DNA from: Welwitschia mirabilis
Lineage: Eukaryota > Gnetophyta > Gnetopsida > Welwitschiales
DNA length: 64,000 nucleotides
Reading direction: 5' to 3'
Assembly (NCBI GenBank): GCA_051453625.1
Contig: JBOZIK010000001.1
Coordinates: 24,194,844-24,258,843 of the forward strand
Each line of letters begins with the position of its first letter. Position 1 is the first letter of the stretch. The position numbers and the translations under genes were made by a program. The notes below the pieces were generated by a model, which worked only from the letters and a program-made list of their open reading frames with translations, had not been told where the DNA came from and did no database searches. Positions 24,560 through 38,149 of this stretch are shown piece after piece.

Positions 24560-24770
24560 GTCATATGTTCTTAATCAAGGTCTACTTATTGGTAGGACAC
24601 TTATTTAAATGGGATATATAACTACTACTTTCCTTGTTTGCAATAATCTAAATAGTTTTTGACATTGCTTCATTTATTGCTTTATGGCTTAAAATGCTTA
24701 GACGTGGATTCTTATATCCATTTAAGGATTTCATCTAGCTAGAAGCATATCCATCTAAGAAATCTACTAA
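24560..24770 (+). pseudogene. LINE C-terminal zf-RVT-like remnant
   Basis: With stops, the frame reads 'VLNQGLLIGRTLI-x-MGYITTTFLVCNNLNSF-x-HCFIYCFMA-x-NA-x-TW'. The C-x-x-x..H-C-x-x-x-C spacing is that of the zinc-binding domain at the end of plant L1 ORF2. This links the segment to the RT 1.2 kb upstream. Confidence 0.72.
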
Positions 24771-25160
24771 ATTTTCTAAGGCATGATTTATTTATTTGAA
24801 AATGTTTAAGACCTTGCATCCTTTAGGTAATTTAAAATCACCTAGACTCAATGCTTCTACTTTACAAAGTGTTGCATTTCAGATCCATAACAATATGGTA
24901 AAAATTTATTTGATGTTAATTATCTTATTCATTTATTTGAGCATTAGTCAGATGTTCCTTTCTCAGTTTTAGGGTACCTCAGTAAAATCTAGTCATTCCA
25001 TAGCACATCCTTTTTATTCAAAAATTAATGCCAATTCTTATATAGCTTGTAGCCAGTGGAAAGAACAACTACTATGTGAATTGTTATATACCACTCAAGG
25101 ATGTAGAAAAAGATGCTTAAAGATTCACCCCCACTATAAAAGAGTTTATAATTGGTTATA

Positions 25161-26520
25161 ATGATGTATTATCTAATCACATAAATTTATTTAGTTTCAT
25201 TATTTCTACTACCTTTTTATAAGATTCTTAAACTTGTACTTAGTACGTGTTTTTGATGTTTATAAAGGTTAATATTAAATTATTAATTAGGATACAATAA
25301 CCTCCCCTTTTTAAAAATGGGTGCTACATGAAAATAATATCTTAGTACTATAAAATATGAGGCACTAATTTTTGAAGAAGATATCAATACATGATATATC
25401 AAGAAAAGGAATCAAGGGGTTTCATGTACCACCTTGACTTTAATTACCCTATTTAAGCATAAATTTATTTCTTAAATATTATTAACTAACATGCCCAATG
25501 GAACCTAGGATCAATTTGTACTTGCATGCTATTAAAAAATTATAAGATTTAAAATAATTAACTAACATAATTACTGCTTAGTTATCATCCCTTTGAGTTT
25601 GCATACAATAACAATGTTAACATTATGTCCTATATTTATTTCTAACTTCTATTTTTGCCATACAAAATTGATGGAATGTTAACTTATTTTATCACATACA
25701 ACGATAATTTTTAGAATAGTACTTAACCAATATAGTGGAAGGTTGCAACTTTTATTAATGGCATTTCAACTAGATCTTTGGCCACCCTCCATATTTAAGT
25801 TAGCTCTATTTTAGGTTCTAGATCATACAAACATAGTTGGGCTTAATTCTAAATGTTTAGAATTCACTTTAATATATCCATAATGCAGGTGATAGGTAGT
25901 ATGTGAGGTAAATGCATGCTTACAAATGACCCTTGCTTCCTTGAATCATCTTAAGACAATGAAACATAATTATTTTAATACCAAGGGCTCAAGATATTAA
26001 GTTGAGATAAGTTCATACATGGGTAACGCAAGAGAGTGGTGATTATAACCACTTCTAGAAGGGTTTATAAATAAAAGTACAATGCAACCCACCTTGGTGA
26101 TGAAGTCCAAGGAGGAAGATGAATAATTATTAAGATTATCTTGATTAAGTTAAATAAATACACCATACAAATGCTAGCATACAATTATATTGATATTTAA
26201 TGGATTGTTTATGTAGTAAAAGTAATTCTGCTCATCATTGGGTTTATTTTACGAAAACAATCATATAGAAGAAAAATAGAGTATATAAACATCATTCTAA
26301 ATTTTTAATAGGGAAACAATACATTTGTAAAGCATAATAGTGATACATGAAAGAAAACATTACTTTATTTTTTCTAACATTATAATAATTCTTTTCAAAC
26401 TAAGGCACATTAGTACATCCAAGTTCTATTGTAAAAACATGCTCCATTTATGGAACTAAGTCAACTCAAAAGCCATCTTAATAAATTATATGTATTTCTG
26501 TTAAAATAAAATTAAGTAAA
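25161..26520. other. AT-rich stretch, nothing recognised
   Basis: No ORF, LTR or RNA gene supported. It ends at the left LTR of the gag-only element. Confidence 0.5.
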
Positions 26521-27556
26521 TGATGTACTACTAATTTGTGTATATTTGATTAAGTTTTATGAGCTATTTTGTAGGACATTTACATAGGTTTAGATACAAT
26601 TGTGTGGATTTTGGAGAATTGATGAAAGATCTCAGAAATGTGCAATTATTGACATGATTTGAGGCATTTAAGGCACATTCTGATATGCATGGCTTTGAAG
26701 GAAGATTACTGATGAAAAAGACTAACTTCTTCTCACTTAAATGAACAAAGAAGATGATTTTCCACTCTATGTCCTTACGATAGTTAGGATAACACCATCA
26801 CAAAAGCCACATTGGATGCTAACATGGATGCTAATCTAGCATTGCTGAGTCATGTTTTATAAAGGGTTGTCATATTCATAGCATCCCCATAACCAGCAAA
26901 ACAACCACTATAATGTTTTGATCGATCATCACATGATAATTAGGATGACACTGTAACTAACAACTGACCTTTATCTGTTTCATATATTTCTTTTCTATAA
27001 TGAAGCACATTTTATAGTGTCTTTTATGTGTTAGTTTTGCTTTGTAACCCTATAAATAAGACCCCCCTTTGACCCTCCTCTCCATCTTCGATGCACTGGA
27101 AATTCTTGTAAGAGGAGATCAAAGGGTGGGAGATCCATCTTGAGAGTTGTAGAAAGACTTTCCCTTGGTGGAAGGCTGTGCATCCTCTATTAAAGCCCAA
27201 CTATTTTGTAATCCATATGTTGATTCCTTATAATACAAAACTCTATCTTCATTTATGCATTTAGTTCTATTAAATGTCCCATATGTTTTATGTTTCCTTT
27301 TATCCAATGACAGTTTCATTGGTGATATAGGTCTTCAAGGCAACCTTTGTTAAGGTTAAAAGAAAGTAGTTTAGATTTATTTTGCATTTTATTTAGATTT
27401 AGTTGCATTCACATTTGCATTGCATCTTTATTTTTTGTGTTTTTATTTACTTTTGGTTATGATATTATTTGTGAAAATCAATCCTTATTCTTCTCTCATA
27501 AGTTTTTAGTGAGATATGATATTTGGATCACTTCCATTCATATTACTGTATGTATG
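26521..27556 (+). repeat. Left LTR of gag-only element
   Basis: Starts TGATGTACTACTAAT. It aligns base by base with 30,978-32,021 through GAGGCATTTAAGGCA, the TATA region, GGTGATATAGGTCTTCAAGG and a shared GTATG end. By eye about 15-20% of positions differ. It carries imperfect copies of an ATCGTCCCCACGATA-like word in its U3-like half. Confidence 0.8.
27051..27058 (+). promoter_or_regulatory. TATA box in left LTR
   Basis: TATAAATA within CCCTATAAATAAGACC. The right LTR has the identical core at 31,522-31,529. Conservation in both otherwise diverged copies and the C-rich stretch after it (CCCCCCTTTGACCCTCC) mark it as the likely LTR promoter, with the transcription start a few tens of bases downstream. 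Confidence 0.7.
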
Positions 27557-27584
27557 CCAAAATATGCACTACAATGTCTTATCG

Positions 27585-27610
27585 CCATTACATGGGAAGG
27601 TTGCTGAGGA
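27585..27610 (+). promoter_or_regulatory. Possible degraded primer-binding site
   Basis: ACATGGGAAGGTTGCTGAGGAGTT resembles in its second half the GTTGCCGGGGA(G) seen just after the left LTR of many plant Ty3/gypsy elements. It begins about 30 bp after the end of LTR similarity, farther than usual, so the call is tentative. Confidence 0.35.
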
Positions 27611-28029
27611 GTTCAAAGATTGTCGTCATTCAGTTATTTATCCATAGCAATGTTGTATTTTAATTAGGATTTATAGGTTTTTTATTTATAGTTTTTCAGT
27701 TTTGGTTTTAGCAGCAAAATAATCGTGGTCCCCTCTATCGTCCCTGCAATAAGTAAGATGATAGTCTTTGTGTTTTTCTAGCTTTCAGTTTTTGTTTCTC
27801 TATACTTCTATTTTCTGCTTTCTATGTGTGTCATCTCCTTTATTGTCCCCACGATAGTGAAGACAATAGTTAGTTATTTTTAATTTGCTTTTCTATTATT
27901 TTATGTTTGTAGAATGCTGTATAGTTAATCCAGAAAAGAAATATCAGAGAGAAAGATTATTAATAGAGGAAAACATTAAAGAAAAACTGGTAGACTTCAA
28001 AAGTAAATTGGAAAAACAATCTCTAGGTG

Positions 28030-28960
28030 CATACAATATTCCTTCTGAATTTATTTTTTCTTAATCAGATCTCATTAAAGAAAAACTTGTAGAAAGAAAT
28101 TTAGAAGGAGAGAATCAGTTTACAATGTTGAGCACTACCCCAAAGTAAAACCAAGTTGTAGGGTCTTTAATTCCTAGTCCTAATGCAAACCTTACCCTGT
28201 GGGAATTATTAGCAAATAGGAAACGTGAAATTAAAACTCCTTTCAATTTATCCCTAGGAGATGATGTTGAGTTAAAGAACCTAAATTCCTATCTAATCTT
28301 TAGTGGTGAATACAACAAAGATCCCCTCCAACATATTGCAGACATAGAACAATTAATTCTTACCTCCAAAAATGGAAAAAAGAGGATTAGTGATAGAACA
28401 TACATGGTTATCTTTCCCATGACATTGAAGGGAAGAGCAAAACTTTGGATAAAAACTATACTCCACAAAAGATTAAAGTCTTAGAATCAAGACTAGAAAG
28501 CCTTCATTTAAAGGTTTATGAGTGAAGAAATCATTAGAAAAAGGAAAAAGAAATAAAAGACCTTTAATGACAACCAAATGAGGATTATGCTTCCACCTAT
28601 GAATGGTTTTGTATAGCAACCCACTCTAAGCTAGTAGACACTTTCACATGAGAAGAACTAATTAACTACTTTTATAGTGGGCTAAACCACAGACAAAACA
28701 ACTTATAGACTTCTCTTATCATGGAAACCTATATGTTAATCCACTTGAGATTAAAAATTTGTAAGCCATTGGTACATCCAACTTTAACCATGAATTTTTA
28801 AATCAAAATGAAAAAGAATAAAACCCTTAGATTGTAAGGAAGTCCAAATATTAAATGGACACTTATACCTTGAGGGAGATTGTCCATGACATGAGCCAAG
28901 GACTGAAAATCTTAGTGGACTAAAACATATTTTTCTTTGTAATGATCTTGTAATTAATGA
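28030..28960 (+). pseudogene. Ty3/gypsy-like gag remnant
   Basis: A frame open from 28,150 to 28,484 (about 110 codons, no ATG at its start) reads through 'LTLWELLANRKREIKTPFNL', 'FSGEYNKDPLQHIADIEQL' and 'FPMTLKGRAKLWI', the core of the retrotransposon gag family (capsid helices with the F-x-x-x-L-K-G-x-A-x-x-W motif). After a frameshift, 'NEDYASTYEWFC-x-ATHSKL' and 'ELINYFYSGLNHRQ' continue the domain to about 28.7 kb. No zinc knuckle follows. Confidence 0.78.
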
Positions 28961-30977
28961 AAATATTTTACCTAAATAAGAGTCAACATTAATATCCCCT
29001 TTAACTTCCAAAATTTGTGCTTTCATGTGGTCTCATAGAGATTTACCTTCTATCTCTCTCTTCCTCTAATTGATTCTACTAAAAAAATAATTGTATACCT
29101 TTTATGTTTTATCAATTAATGAACATTTGGTTTGGGCTTTATTTCTCTAAAAGAATGCAATATCCTTAGACCATCAAAACAAATCCTTCCTATTTCTTTC
29201 TTTTCAATAAAAGTATTAGATTTTAGGATTTGAATAAAATTTGTTTTTAGTTTGTTTTAGTATTACTTTTTATTCTTATGTGTTTATGATTTTAACTTTA
29301 ATTTTTAAGCAATAAATTAATCTGTGATTAAGTCTTTATCTTTTTGAGAAAGTACATTCTAATGGCTATATTGAGATTTCTAACTTAAACACTAAAGAAA
29401 TTTAGAAAGTTAATGGAAAAAGGTTGGAAATATATAAGCAACGTTCTGAATTTTCTCTTAGATTTTTTCTTTTGAGGCCATTATGACATTACTTGATCAT
29501 CTTTCAGACATGATTTATGCATATATTTCCATAAATTGTCTTTGACTTGGGCATTTTACAGTAGTAAGATTGGATTCAATCTTAAGACATTTACACGTCT
29601 ATGAACTTTAGTTTAAAGGAAGATGATTTATTTTTGTTTTTTTTTTTTTAATGATGAAAGAATCTTATATTGTTCAAGGATGTTCTTTTCTGTCTTCATC
29701 TTATAACTTCGCCTTTGTCTTTTCAAGTGTTTAGTCATGTGGAATGTTTTCATCTATATCATTTTTATTTTAAAAAAAAAGTGAAATAAGACCATGATAT
29801 TTTATATTTGAAAAAGCTCAAATACATGGTCATAATAATGTCCTACCACAAGTACACTGGGGTAAATTTTCCTAAAAGGAGTCTTGGCAATATAATATGG
29901 TAGCTTTGGGGACTCCACTAGGGGGTCAATTTGCTATGCTTCGTGAGTCCTTATTTTTCTAGTTGTAGCTACACTTCCTTCATCATGAATAATAAAATAA
30001 TAATAAAAAATTAAAGGCTAAGGGATCAATGGTGTTCTTGGTGTCATCAGAAGCATTACTTATTTTCTACACTCTTAGTCTTTTTACATGATCATTTTAT
30101 TTCTTAATATTTTGGTGTTTATTTTGAGATGTGAGTAGGTGAGTTCATTTTTAAGAAACTCTTTGGTCTTATCATTCATTGTTTAAAGCATTTGATTTTT
30201 AACATCGTTATAACTACTACCTTAGCAAATGAAACTTTTTATACATCAAATCATGCATTTTACAATCAAGTGATGTTATGATTTCTTTCACAGGAGTCTG
30301 CTAGGTTAAAATTTCAAGTAGGTAGGCTATCTTCTTTATGTTGCCTTATGTTTATTCTTTTTATTTTCTTTTGTTGTTGGTTAGTTATTTTAAAGACATT
30401 TCCGTATTTTCTTATCATTTTAAGATCTTAACATTTAATGCTTTTCTTGCCCAGTTTTCAATAAAGAGTTAAATTTTCTTAATAATTTTTAATGTTTATT
30501 TTTAGTCTTTTGGAGTTCTTAATGCTACTCATAATCATTTTGTAACGGAATATTTTTTGTGCTTGTCAGAATATTTTATACATCTATGTTTTTGAAATTT
30601 GACATTTCTTTACTTATCTTTGAACTTAATTTAGAAAGTTGTCCAAATTCAAAAACATCTATCATCTGCTTTCTCTCCCCTATATGCTTTCTTTACCTTA
30701 TTAACTAATATGAGATGTATTGTTTTTCTCAGGAAAGGGTAGGACCCATTTTCATAGCTCATTTTTATAACTTTTTCAAGTTATTTCAAAGCTTTCATGA
30801 GACATAATTTTGAAATTTTCATACACATGATGTGTAAATTATTATTTTGCTATGTGATTTGTTTTATGAGCTTGTTTTATAATTTTTGGATTGATGTTTT
30901 TAAAAACAAATTTACTTGCATTTGTGATTTTTTATTTAGTTTTTGTTAGGGACTGACAAAGGCTAAGTGGGAGGCTA
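28961..30977 (+). other. Non-coding 3' internal region of gag-only element
   Basis: Two kilobases between gag and the right LTR with no pol signal in any frame. T-rich with a T/A run near 29,640. This is where protease to integrase would sit in an autonomous relative. Confidence 0.6.
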
Positions 30978-32021
30978 TAATGCGCTACTGATTTATGTGT
31001 ATTTGGCAGGGTTTATGAGTTGTTTTATAGGACATTTACATAGGTTTAGATGCAATTCTAAGAATTTCGAAGAATTGATAGAAGATCTCAAAAATGTGCA
31101 ATTCTTGGCATTATTTGAGGCATTTAAGGCATATTATGATACACATAACTTTGCAGGATGATTACTGATGAAAAGGGCTAGCTTCTTCTCACTTAGATGA
31201 ATAAAGAAGATGATCATTCCCTCTATCATCCCCACAGAAGTTAAGACGATGACACTATATAAGTCACATTGGATGCTAACATGGATGCTAAGTTGACACT
31301 AGTGAGTCATGTTTTATAAAGGGTTATCATATTCATGGTCATTGCCATGACTAGCAGGAAGACCACTATAATGATTTGATCCATCATCCCCTTGATCGTT
31401 CCCATAACAACTAGGACAATACTATAACTAACAACTGACCTTTGTCCATTTTGTCTATTTCTTTTTTGTAATGGAGTGCATTTTGTAGCACCTTTTGTGT
31501 GTCAGTTTTACTTTATAACCCTATAAATAAGACCCGCCTTTAACGCTCCTCTCCATTTTTGATGCACTGAAAATTCTCGTGACAGAAGATCGAAGGGTAG
31601 GGGATTCATTTTGAGAGTTATAGAAAGACATTCCCTTGGTGGATGGCTATGCATCCTTCATTGAGACTTGGTTGTTTTGTAACACAGATGTTAATTCCTT
31701 TTAATACAAAACTTTGTTTTCATTTGTGCATTTAGTTCTGTTAGATGTCCCTTATGTTTCCCTTGATCTGATGACAGTTTCATTGATGATATAGGTCTTA
31801 AGGGCAGCCTTTTTTAAGACTTAAAGAAAGTAGTTTAGATTCATTTTCATTTCATTTAGATTTAGTTGCATTTGCATTTGCATTGCATCTTTATTTTCTG
31901 CATTGTTCATTACTTTTGGTTATATGGTATTCCTTGTGATAATCAATGCTTCTTTTCCTCTCATAAATATTTAACGAGATACGACATTTGAGTCACTTCC
32001 ATTTACACTAGTGTGTGTATG
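30978..32021 (+). repeat. Right LTR of gag-only element
   Basis: Partner of 26,521-27,556, starting TAATGCGCTACTGAT after the purine tract. Contains the second TATAAATA (31,522-31,529) and ATCATCCCCACAGAAGTTAAGACGAT, a copy of the element's recurrent word. Confidence 0.8.
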
Positions 32022-35000
32022 AAAAAGAAAACATTAATAAAGCTAAGAGTTTGGGCTACACATCTCTAGGATTATTATGTAGACAAACCTAATGTTTATG
32101 CTTGAAATGCAAGAATAATGGTCTAAATATTAATAAATGGTATATAAAAATAATTAAAAAAATTAAAGTTAACTATAAATCATATATAGTATTTAAAATA
32201 ACTAGATACTTACATTATATAATTTTCTATAATTATTAAAATTATTTATAAATTTTCTTAACTTTTAAAAGGCATTAAAACTAAAAATTCCTAATTAATT
32301 ATTTAAAAATGTAAAAATAAAGTAGACTCACTTTTCTTAAACTAGACTCATCATATTATACCTAACAATTAATTTTATTAAATTTAAATTAGTATAGACA
32401 CATTTTATAGGGTTAAACTTTGGTTATAAAAACTACCTAAATTTTGGAGTTGCTAAAATACTAAAATGGCCATAACTCTTAATATACTGAGAGTTTTTAA
32501 ATGTATAAATACTTTATAAAAATATTATTAAATTATCTTCAGGTTGGACTATTTAATTTTTACCCAAAACTTTCTATTAACTTTGAAACTAAGACTTTTT
32601 GCTTACTATTTTTGCTTGTAATTTTTGAGTTATTCTTATAAAATAAATTTTAAAAATNNNNNNNNNNNNNNNNNNNNNNNNNNNNNNNNNNNNNNNNNNN
32701 NNNNNNNNNNNNNNNNNNNNNNNNNNNNNNNNNNNNNNNNNNNNNNNNNNNNNNNNNNNNNNNNNNNNNNNNNNNNNNNNNNNNNNNNNNNNNNNNNNNN
32801 NNNNNNNNNNNNNNNNNNNNNNNNNNNNNNNNNNNNNNNNNNNNNNNNNNNTAAAAATTAATAAATTAACTAAAAATTTATAATAAAAATTAGTACTAAA
32901 AATGTATAAACTACAATTATAAGCAATATAAACTCAACTTTTAGTAATAAATAATGCATCAAATACCATGAATCTTAGGTTTTTTCAAGAAGGAGTGCCT
33001 AGCCTAAATGGATTTTGAGGATTAGAATCATTAATCATAATAAGAACTCTATTGCCAAACTAATCTAAAATGCATTTTAAAAATAANNNNNNNNNNNNNN
33101 NNNNNNNNNNNNNNNNNNNNNNNNAACTTCTTCATCACTTAGCCAAAATATCCATTGGACACATAGAAGCTAAGCATGTTAAGAGGTCCCTCAACTCTCT
33201 TACTTATCTTACTCTATGTCAAATGGGAGGCAAAGTTATTCATAGGTAGCCTAATCAACTAAGCATGTAAAGAGATTCCTTAAATCTCTTCCTCATCTTA
33301 GTCTTAGTTACTAGAAGTGATAATGTTAATGCTACATTAATATTATAATTATAGGCATAGGCCTAATGCAAGAAATGGAGTTAAAATTTCTATGAAAGAA
33401 GAACCTACTTGAAGGGCAAAAGATTAATAATCCTTGAAGAATTAATGAATTTATAAGCTTCAGAATTCTAGCTCCAACCTTCCAAGCTTTAAGCTCCAAG
33501 CTCCAAGTTATAAGATTCAAGATCCAACTTCACACTCAAGAGGATGAAAGATTGAGAATAAATTTTAGTAGCATAAACTTGCTTGAAGAATATTAGCTTG
33601 AGAAGAAAGAAGAGGGCTCTGTTTATAGATGAATAATGTACCAAAAGTTTTTAATGTTATTACTGAAAGACCATCCACATAATGTTGCCCATAAAATAAA
33701 GAAATCCCTTTTATTATATAAGATTGTTCAAAGACAAGTTTATGTGTATAGAAGTGATATTGATATACGAATGAGAGTTAATAAGATTTATCAATAATAT
33801 GTTGTAAAAACTTGTGTAAGAAGTGGAAGTGATATGTAAATGACAAAAAGAAGTTTATTTATGACTCATGGACCTAATTGGAGCAAATAATTTTCTTGCT
33901 TTAATTAGTAAAATTATTTACATACATCATTTTCTCATGCTAGTTCCTTCTTAATCCTTTATAAGCCTATAACGAATCCCAAACATATTTTAAACAATGT
34001 GTAGAATGTATTGGAAGAACAAATGCACCAATTTCAAAATTGTCATATAACACAATAAGAAAAAAAATATTTTATGCATAAAGTAATTCCACAAATATCA
34101 ATGAGGATAAAAGCCATGGAAGAATAAATTCTACTCATTTATTCTTTTTGGCTTATAAGTAAGAGTGCATGTTCTTATTCACATGTTTACATTCTTCATG
34201 GTCTATCACATCAACAACACAAATCATAAGAAAGAAATGTTATAATTGAATGTAAAAAAAAGGTCATAATTAAATGTAATAAAAATATCATAGTTGAATG
34301 TAAGAAATTGTCATATTTAAACATAATACTCTTACTTTTACCTACTTATAATTCTTTTACTTTTACCTAGTAATTCTAGTTTTTTCTTTTATTTTTAGAT
34401 TTGAATAAGGCACATGGATAAATGATTAAAATAAATATATTACATGTCATTTTTGTAGACATCTTATTATTATTTTACACCTTTACGTGAATTTATTTCA
34501 ATTTGACTATTAAACCATATCAATGAAATGCCTTATCTTAAATGGGTTTATTTAGTATTAATGGTTGGATATCCTTGGTTTATTAATTTATTTTCCTATT
34601 AGATTTATCATAATTGTTATTATTATTTTAAAATAATAAAATTATCCAACACTAAGATTAATTAATTAAGTAACCTTATGAGTACCTGTAATTCAAAATA
34701 TATATCTTTGATATAAGAAATATAATACGTTATTAATTATAAAGCTACACATTGATCCTCATACACTTTAAATTAAAGAAAAGAAGGGTATTTATTTGAT
34801 ATCAAAATGTCTATTATCTTTACTAATTAAAGATCACAAAATATGAGGTATCACATGTCCAACCCTAAATTACAAGATTTATAATTATATCAATAATATG
34901 AAAACAAGATAAATAACATTTGCAAATCAAAAGGAAGGAGGGGGAAGAAAATTCTAAAAGTACTTACTTATTAAAACACAAAAAGGATTAATGTTTAAAA

Positions 35001-36215
35001 TAAAAAGAAACAATCAATGGTGGTTATTTATATTGAAGTGTGGATAGAGAGATCAATAGTTATAGGAAACTAAAGTATTACTAACTTAGTATGCCAAAAA
35101 TTATAAGAGGTAATTAAGCTTCAAATGGACCTTATCTACCTATGATTTAATTTGAAAGATAACATGATAAATAATATGAACCTTCTTAACATGAAAGAAA
35201 TTTATGTAAGCATCTTTTCATGGAAAACTAAATCATAGTAATGTTTTCACATTTGATATAAAATAATAGGATAAATATACTTTCAAAGAAAAAGCTAAGT
35301 AAGAGATAGACTAGATGCATTACCAAAGAAAATCTCTTTTTAATGTGCCTTACAACCTTTTAGAGCCTTTATTCCATGCAACAAATTAAAGTTTCATATT
35401 TTCATTTATAAGAAATATTCTGTTTTTTTTAAGTCTTTTACCTAAATCACAAGAGGGGTAAGCTACTAGAGACAATATCAAATGAAGTAAATAAAGCTAT
35501 AAAAAATGCTACAATGTAAGAGATACCAAAGAAAATGCTTCACTTTAGGAAGAATTGGCAATTTCTAAGTTGAATAAAAATAATCTATCTAAGCATGTTT
35601 TGAACCACCCACATTCCATCAATGATCATGTCGAGGAGTAATAATGTAAAAAAATAGAGAATATTATAGGATTTTTTTAACTTTAAAAGGTAATACATAT
35701 GATTAATCCATTCAATTAAAAGAAATTCATATGGATTTCCATTATTAATTAGCTAGAGATTATGTTTTCAAAAAGGTTACAACTTGAAATAAGTAATATG
35801 CATTATTGTAAATAAGCCATAGAACATTTGAAAGTTTATTCACTATATTCATTATCCTTGAAAATGAATATAGCTTGAATAAATAATAATTTTTCATCTT
35901 GAGGCTAACTTAGATGAATGACATGCTAGTGGACCATCATGTAAAAGAAGCTTTCATCAATTTCATTCTTTAAGCGTTAATCGAAAAAGTGTAATATCTT
36001 ATCAATTCATAAGATAATGAATGAATGTCCATGTCTTTAAGATGCTTTAAAAAACATGAGTAATTATTATTTTAATTTCATGTGAAAATGCTATCCAATT
36101 CATAGAATGTATATTTTTTTAAATGAATTAATGTTTACAAAAGACCTTAGTTAATTTCTTTAATAGTAAAGAATCAATAAAACTAGATTATTAACTACTG
36201 GTATAATTTAATTTC
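32022..36215. other. AT-rich interval with gaps and short repeats
   Basis: No coding signal. N gaps at 32,658-32,851 and 33,087-33,124. Two short repeat sets are seen: a 48-bp unit twice (33,168-33,215 and 33,257-33,304, starting (A/G)CTAAGCATGT), and four copies of TCATA(A/G)TTGAATGTAA about 30 bp apart (34,239-34,326). Frames interrupted by N runs are not evidence of genes. Confidence 0.5.
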
Positions 36216-37705
36216 TGTGGGATTGAGAACCCTAAAAGAGGGGGGGTGAATAGGATTTTAAAAATTTATTGAATAATCTTCATAATAAAAAATACTTTTC
36301 TTGAAAAAGAATCACTGAAAACTTGTGTATGAAAACTAAAAGTATTCTGAAAAATGAAAGCAATAGAAAGCACAAAAATACCAATCAGAAGTACACAAGT
36401 TTTATAGTGGTTTGGGAAAACCCCTACCCCACTCTTGGTGATCAGCTTCTCAGTAAGCTTGANNNNNNNNNNATCTAGATCTCTGTTAATCTCTTCCAAG
36501 TATTGCAAGTTCACCTGTAACCTTTACAAACAGACTTTTCTAAAGGCTTAGTCTCAACCTTTTGTAAGAAAGCATAGTAATGAGGATAGTATGCCCAAAT
36601 GCAAAAGTATCACTTGATTTTTGGCTCAATAAAAGTAATTAAGCACTTTTCCTGAAGATGATAAAATCTAGAAATAAAGAAGTGTACAGATCTAACTTTG
36701 TATGTAAAGATACCACAGTTCTTGACTCACCTTTAGTCAAGAATGCAATGTTGAAAGAGTGCAATGATAAATCCATAAGATTCAAAAGTTTAATAAAAGG
36801 TATGATAGTGATTTAACTCTTAGCTATATATAGTGGAAGAATTTTAGAATTTTTACAAGTGAAAAAGCTCTTTTAATGGACATAAAATAAATACATAATG
36901 GCTATAGAATTTGTGTTTCTGTCACAGCTAGTTAACCCCTTAAATGTTCAGTCGACCCCTCCTGGTGCTATCACTTAAACAAGTTGTCCTTGTGTTATTT
37001 TTGGTCAATCTAGTTTCTTACAGCTCCATGTCTAGTTAGCCACTCATCTGGTCACCCACATATTTATCTGATCATCCACTTGGTCCTAAAAAAATCCATT
37101 AGTTTTCCTACTCCAAATTTGGTTAATCCCTTAGGAATTTGATCGACCCATTGCTAAGTGGCTGTGAAGTATTGATGCTCACTTCTTAGATCCAGTCAAG
37201 CCCTTAGGTGTTCGATTGATCACTTGACGATCGACTAGGAAGTACNNNNNNNNNNNNNNNNNNNNNNNNNNNNNNNNNNNNNNNNNNNNNNNNNNNNNNN
37301 NNNNNNNNNNNNNNNNNNNNNNNNNNNNNNNNNNNNNNNNNNNNNTACTAGGTGCATAGTTCTCAGGTCTAGTCAACCACTCAAATATCCAATTAACCTT
37401 TTGATGATCAGTTTAGAAGTACTGGTGCACAAGTTCACAGGTCTAGTCAACCCCTTAATTGTCTGGTTGACCCCTCTAAATTTGGTTTATTTCTGAGTGT
37501 TCACTTTAGGTGCGGTCGACCCCTTAGAAGTTTGCTCAACTCCTCAAGAGGGTTACAAAACTTAATAGGTTTTAAGATCAAAATGTGACAAACATTACTT
37601 CAGCTTCTAAATTACAAGTGATTAATATTTGTTACATAAGATGCAACAAATTTCGCTACACAGAAAATATTAGTTTAACATAAATTGATAAATAATAATT
37701 CAATA
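36216..37705 (-). repeat. 3' LTR of minus-strand SIRE-like element
   Basis: Partner of 44,349-45,736, with the same GGTCGACC-like word set (36,940-37,550) and TATATATA at 36,825-36,832. Includes N gaps of 10 and 100 bp. The sense polypurine tract just outside it (37,706-37,725) reads ATCAATGTCAAAGGAGGTAAT-like, degraded from the AAAGGGGGAGAT of the sibling. Confidence 0.85.
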
Positions 37706-38149
37706 ATTACCTCCTTTGACATTGATGGAAAACCTTTTTTCTTAGTTGAGAAAATTATATTTAGAAAAACTCCCCCTTAAAAAATACCTATTAACTTCTG
37801 CAAAATATTAAACCTTTTATATCAAGTTAGACATTTTGATAAGTTCTCAAATTATGCCAAAGTTTAAAGATAATTTGAAGTGCCAAAATATATATGATAG
37901 ACAATATTTTAATTATTAATTATTGAATAGCCATAATATATACCAAAGTTTTTAGTTCATAATAAAAATAGATGTGCACTAAAAAATTTGAGAAACAAAT
38001 TATAGAGCATAAGAACAAGTGCATTTCTATTACTGAAAGATGAATATTACAATAAACAATGCTCATCAAGAGAAGATATATTTGAAAGCAACATAAACAA
38101 CTAACTAATTCTCCCTTTTTTGACATTAATAACAAAGAAGAGAAGAAAC

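Larger units (their letters stand above)
21400..25160 (+). mobile_element. Decayed L1-type LINE, plus strand
   Basis: Two distant domains of one LINE ORF2 are readable in order: the RT (22.56-23.33 kb) and a zf-RVT-like C-terminal domain (24.56-24.76 kb). Stops and frameshifts occur every 20-40 codons. The endonuclease is not recognisable, so the 5' limit is a guess. The 3' limit is set by the end of similarity; no clear poly(A) remains. Confidence 0.75.
26521..32021 (+). mobile_element. Gag-only LTR retrotransposon (TR-GAG/LARD type)
   Basis: Two LTRs of about 1.04 kb (26,521-~27,556 and 30,978-~32,021) flank 3.4 kb of internal DNA. The only protein signal inside is a Ty3/gypsy-style gag. 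No protease, RT, RNase H or integrase is seen, so it is non-autonomous and would have depended on a partner. A polypurine-like tract (AAGTGGGAGGCTA, 30,965-30,977) precedes the right LTR. A clear target duplication was not found. Confidence 0.78.
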
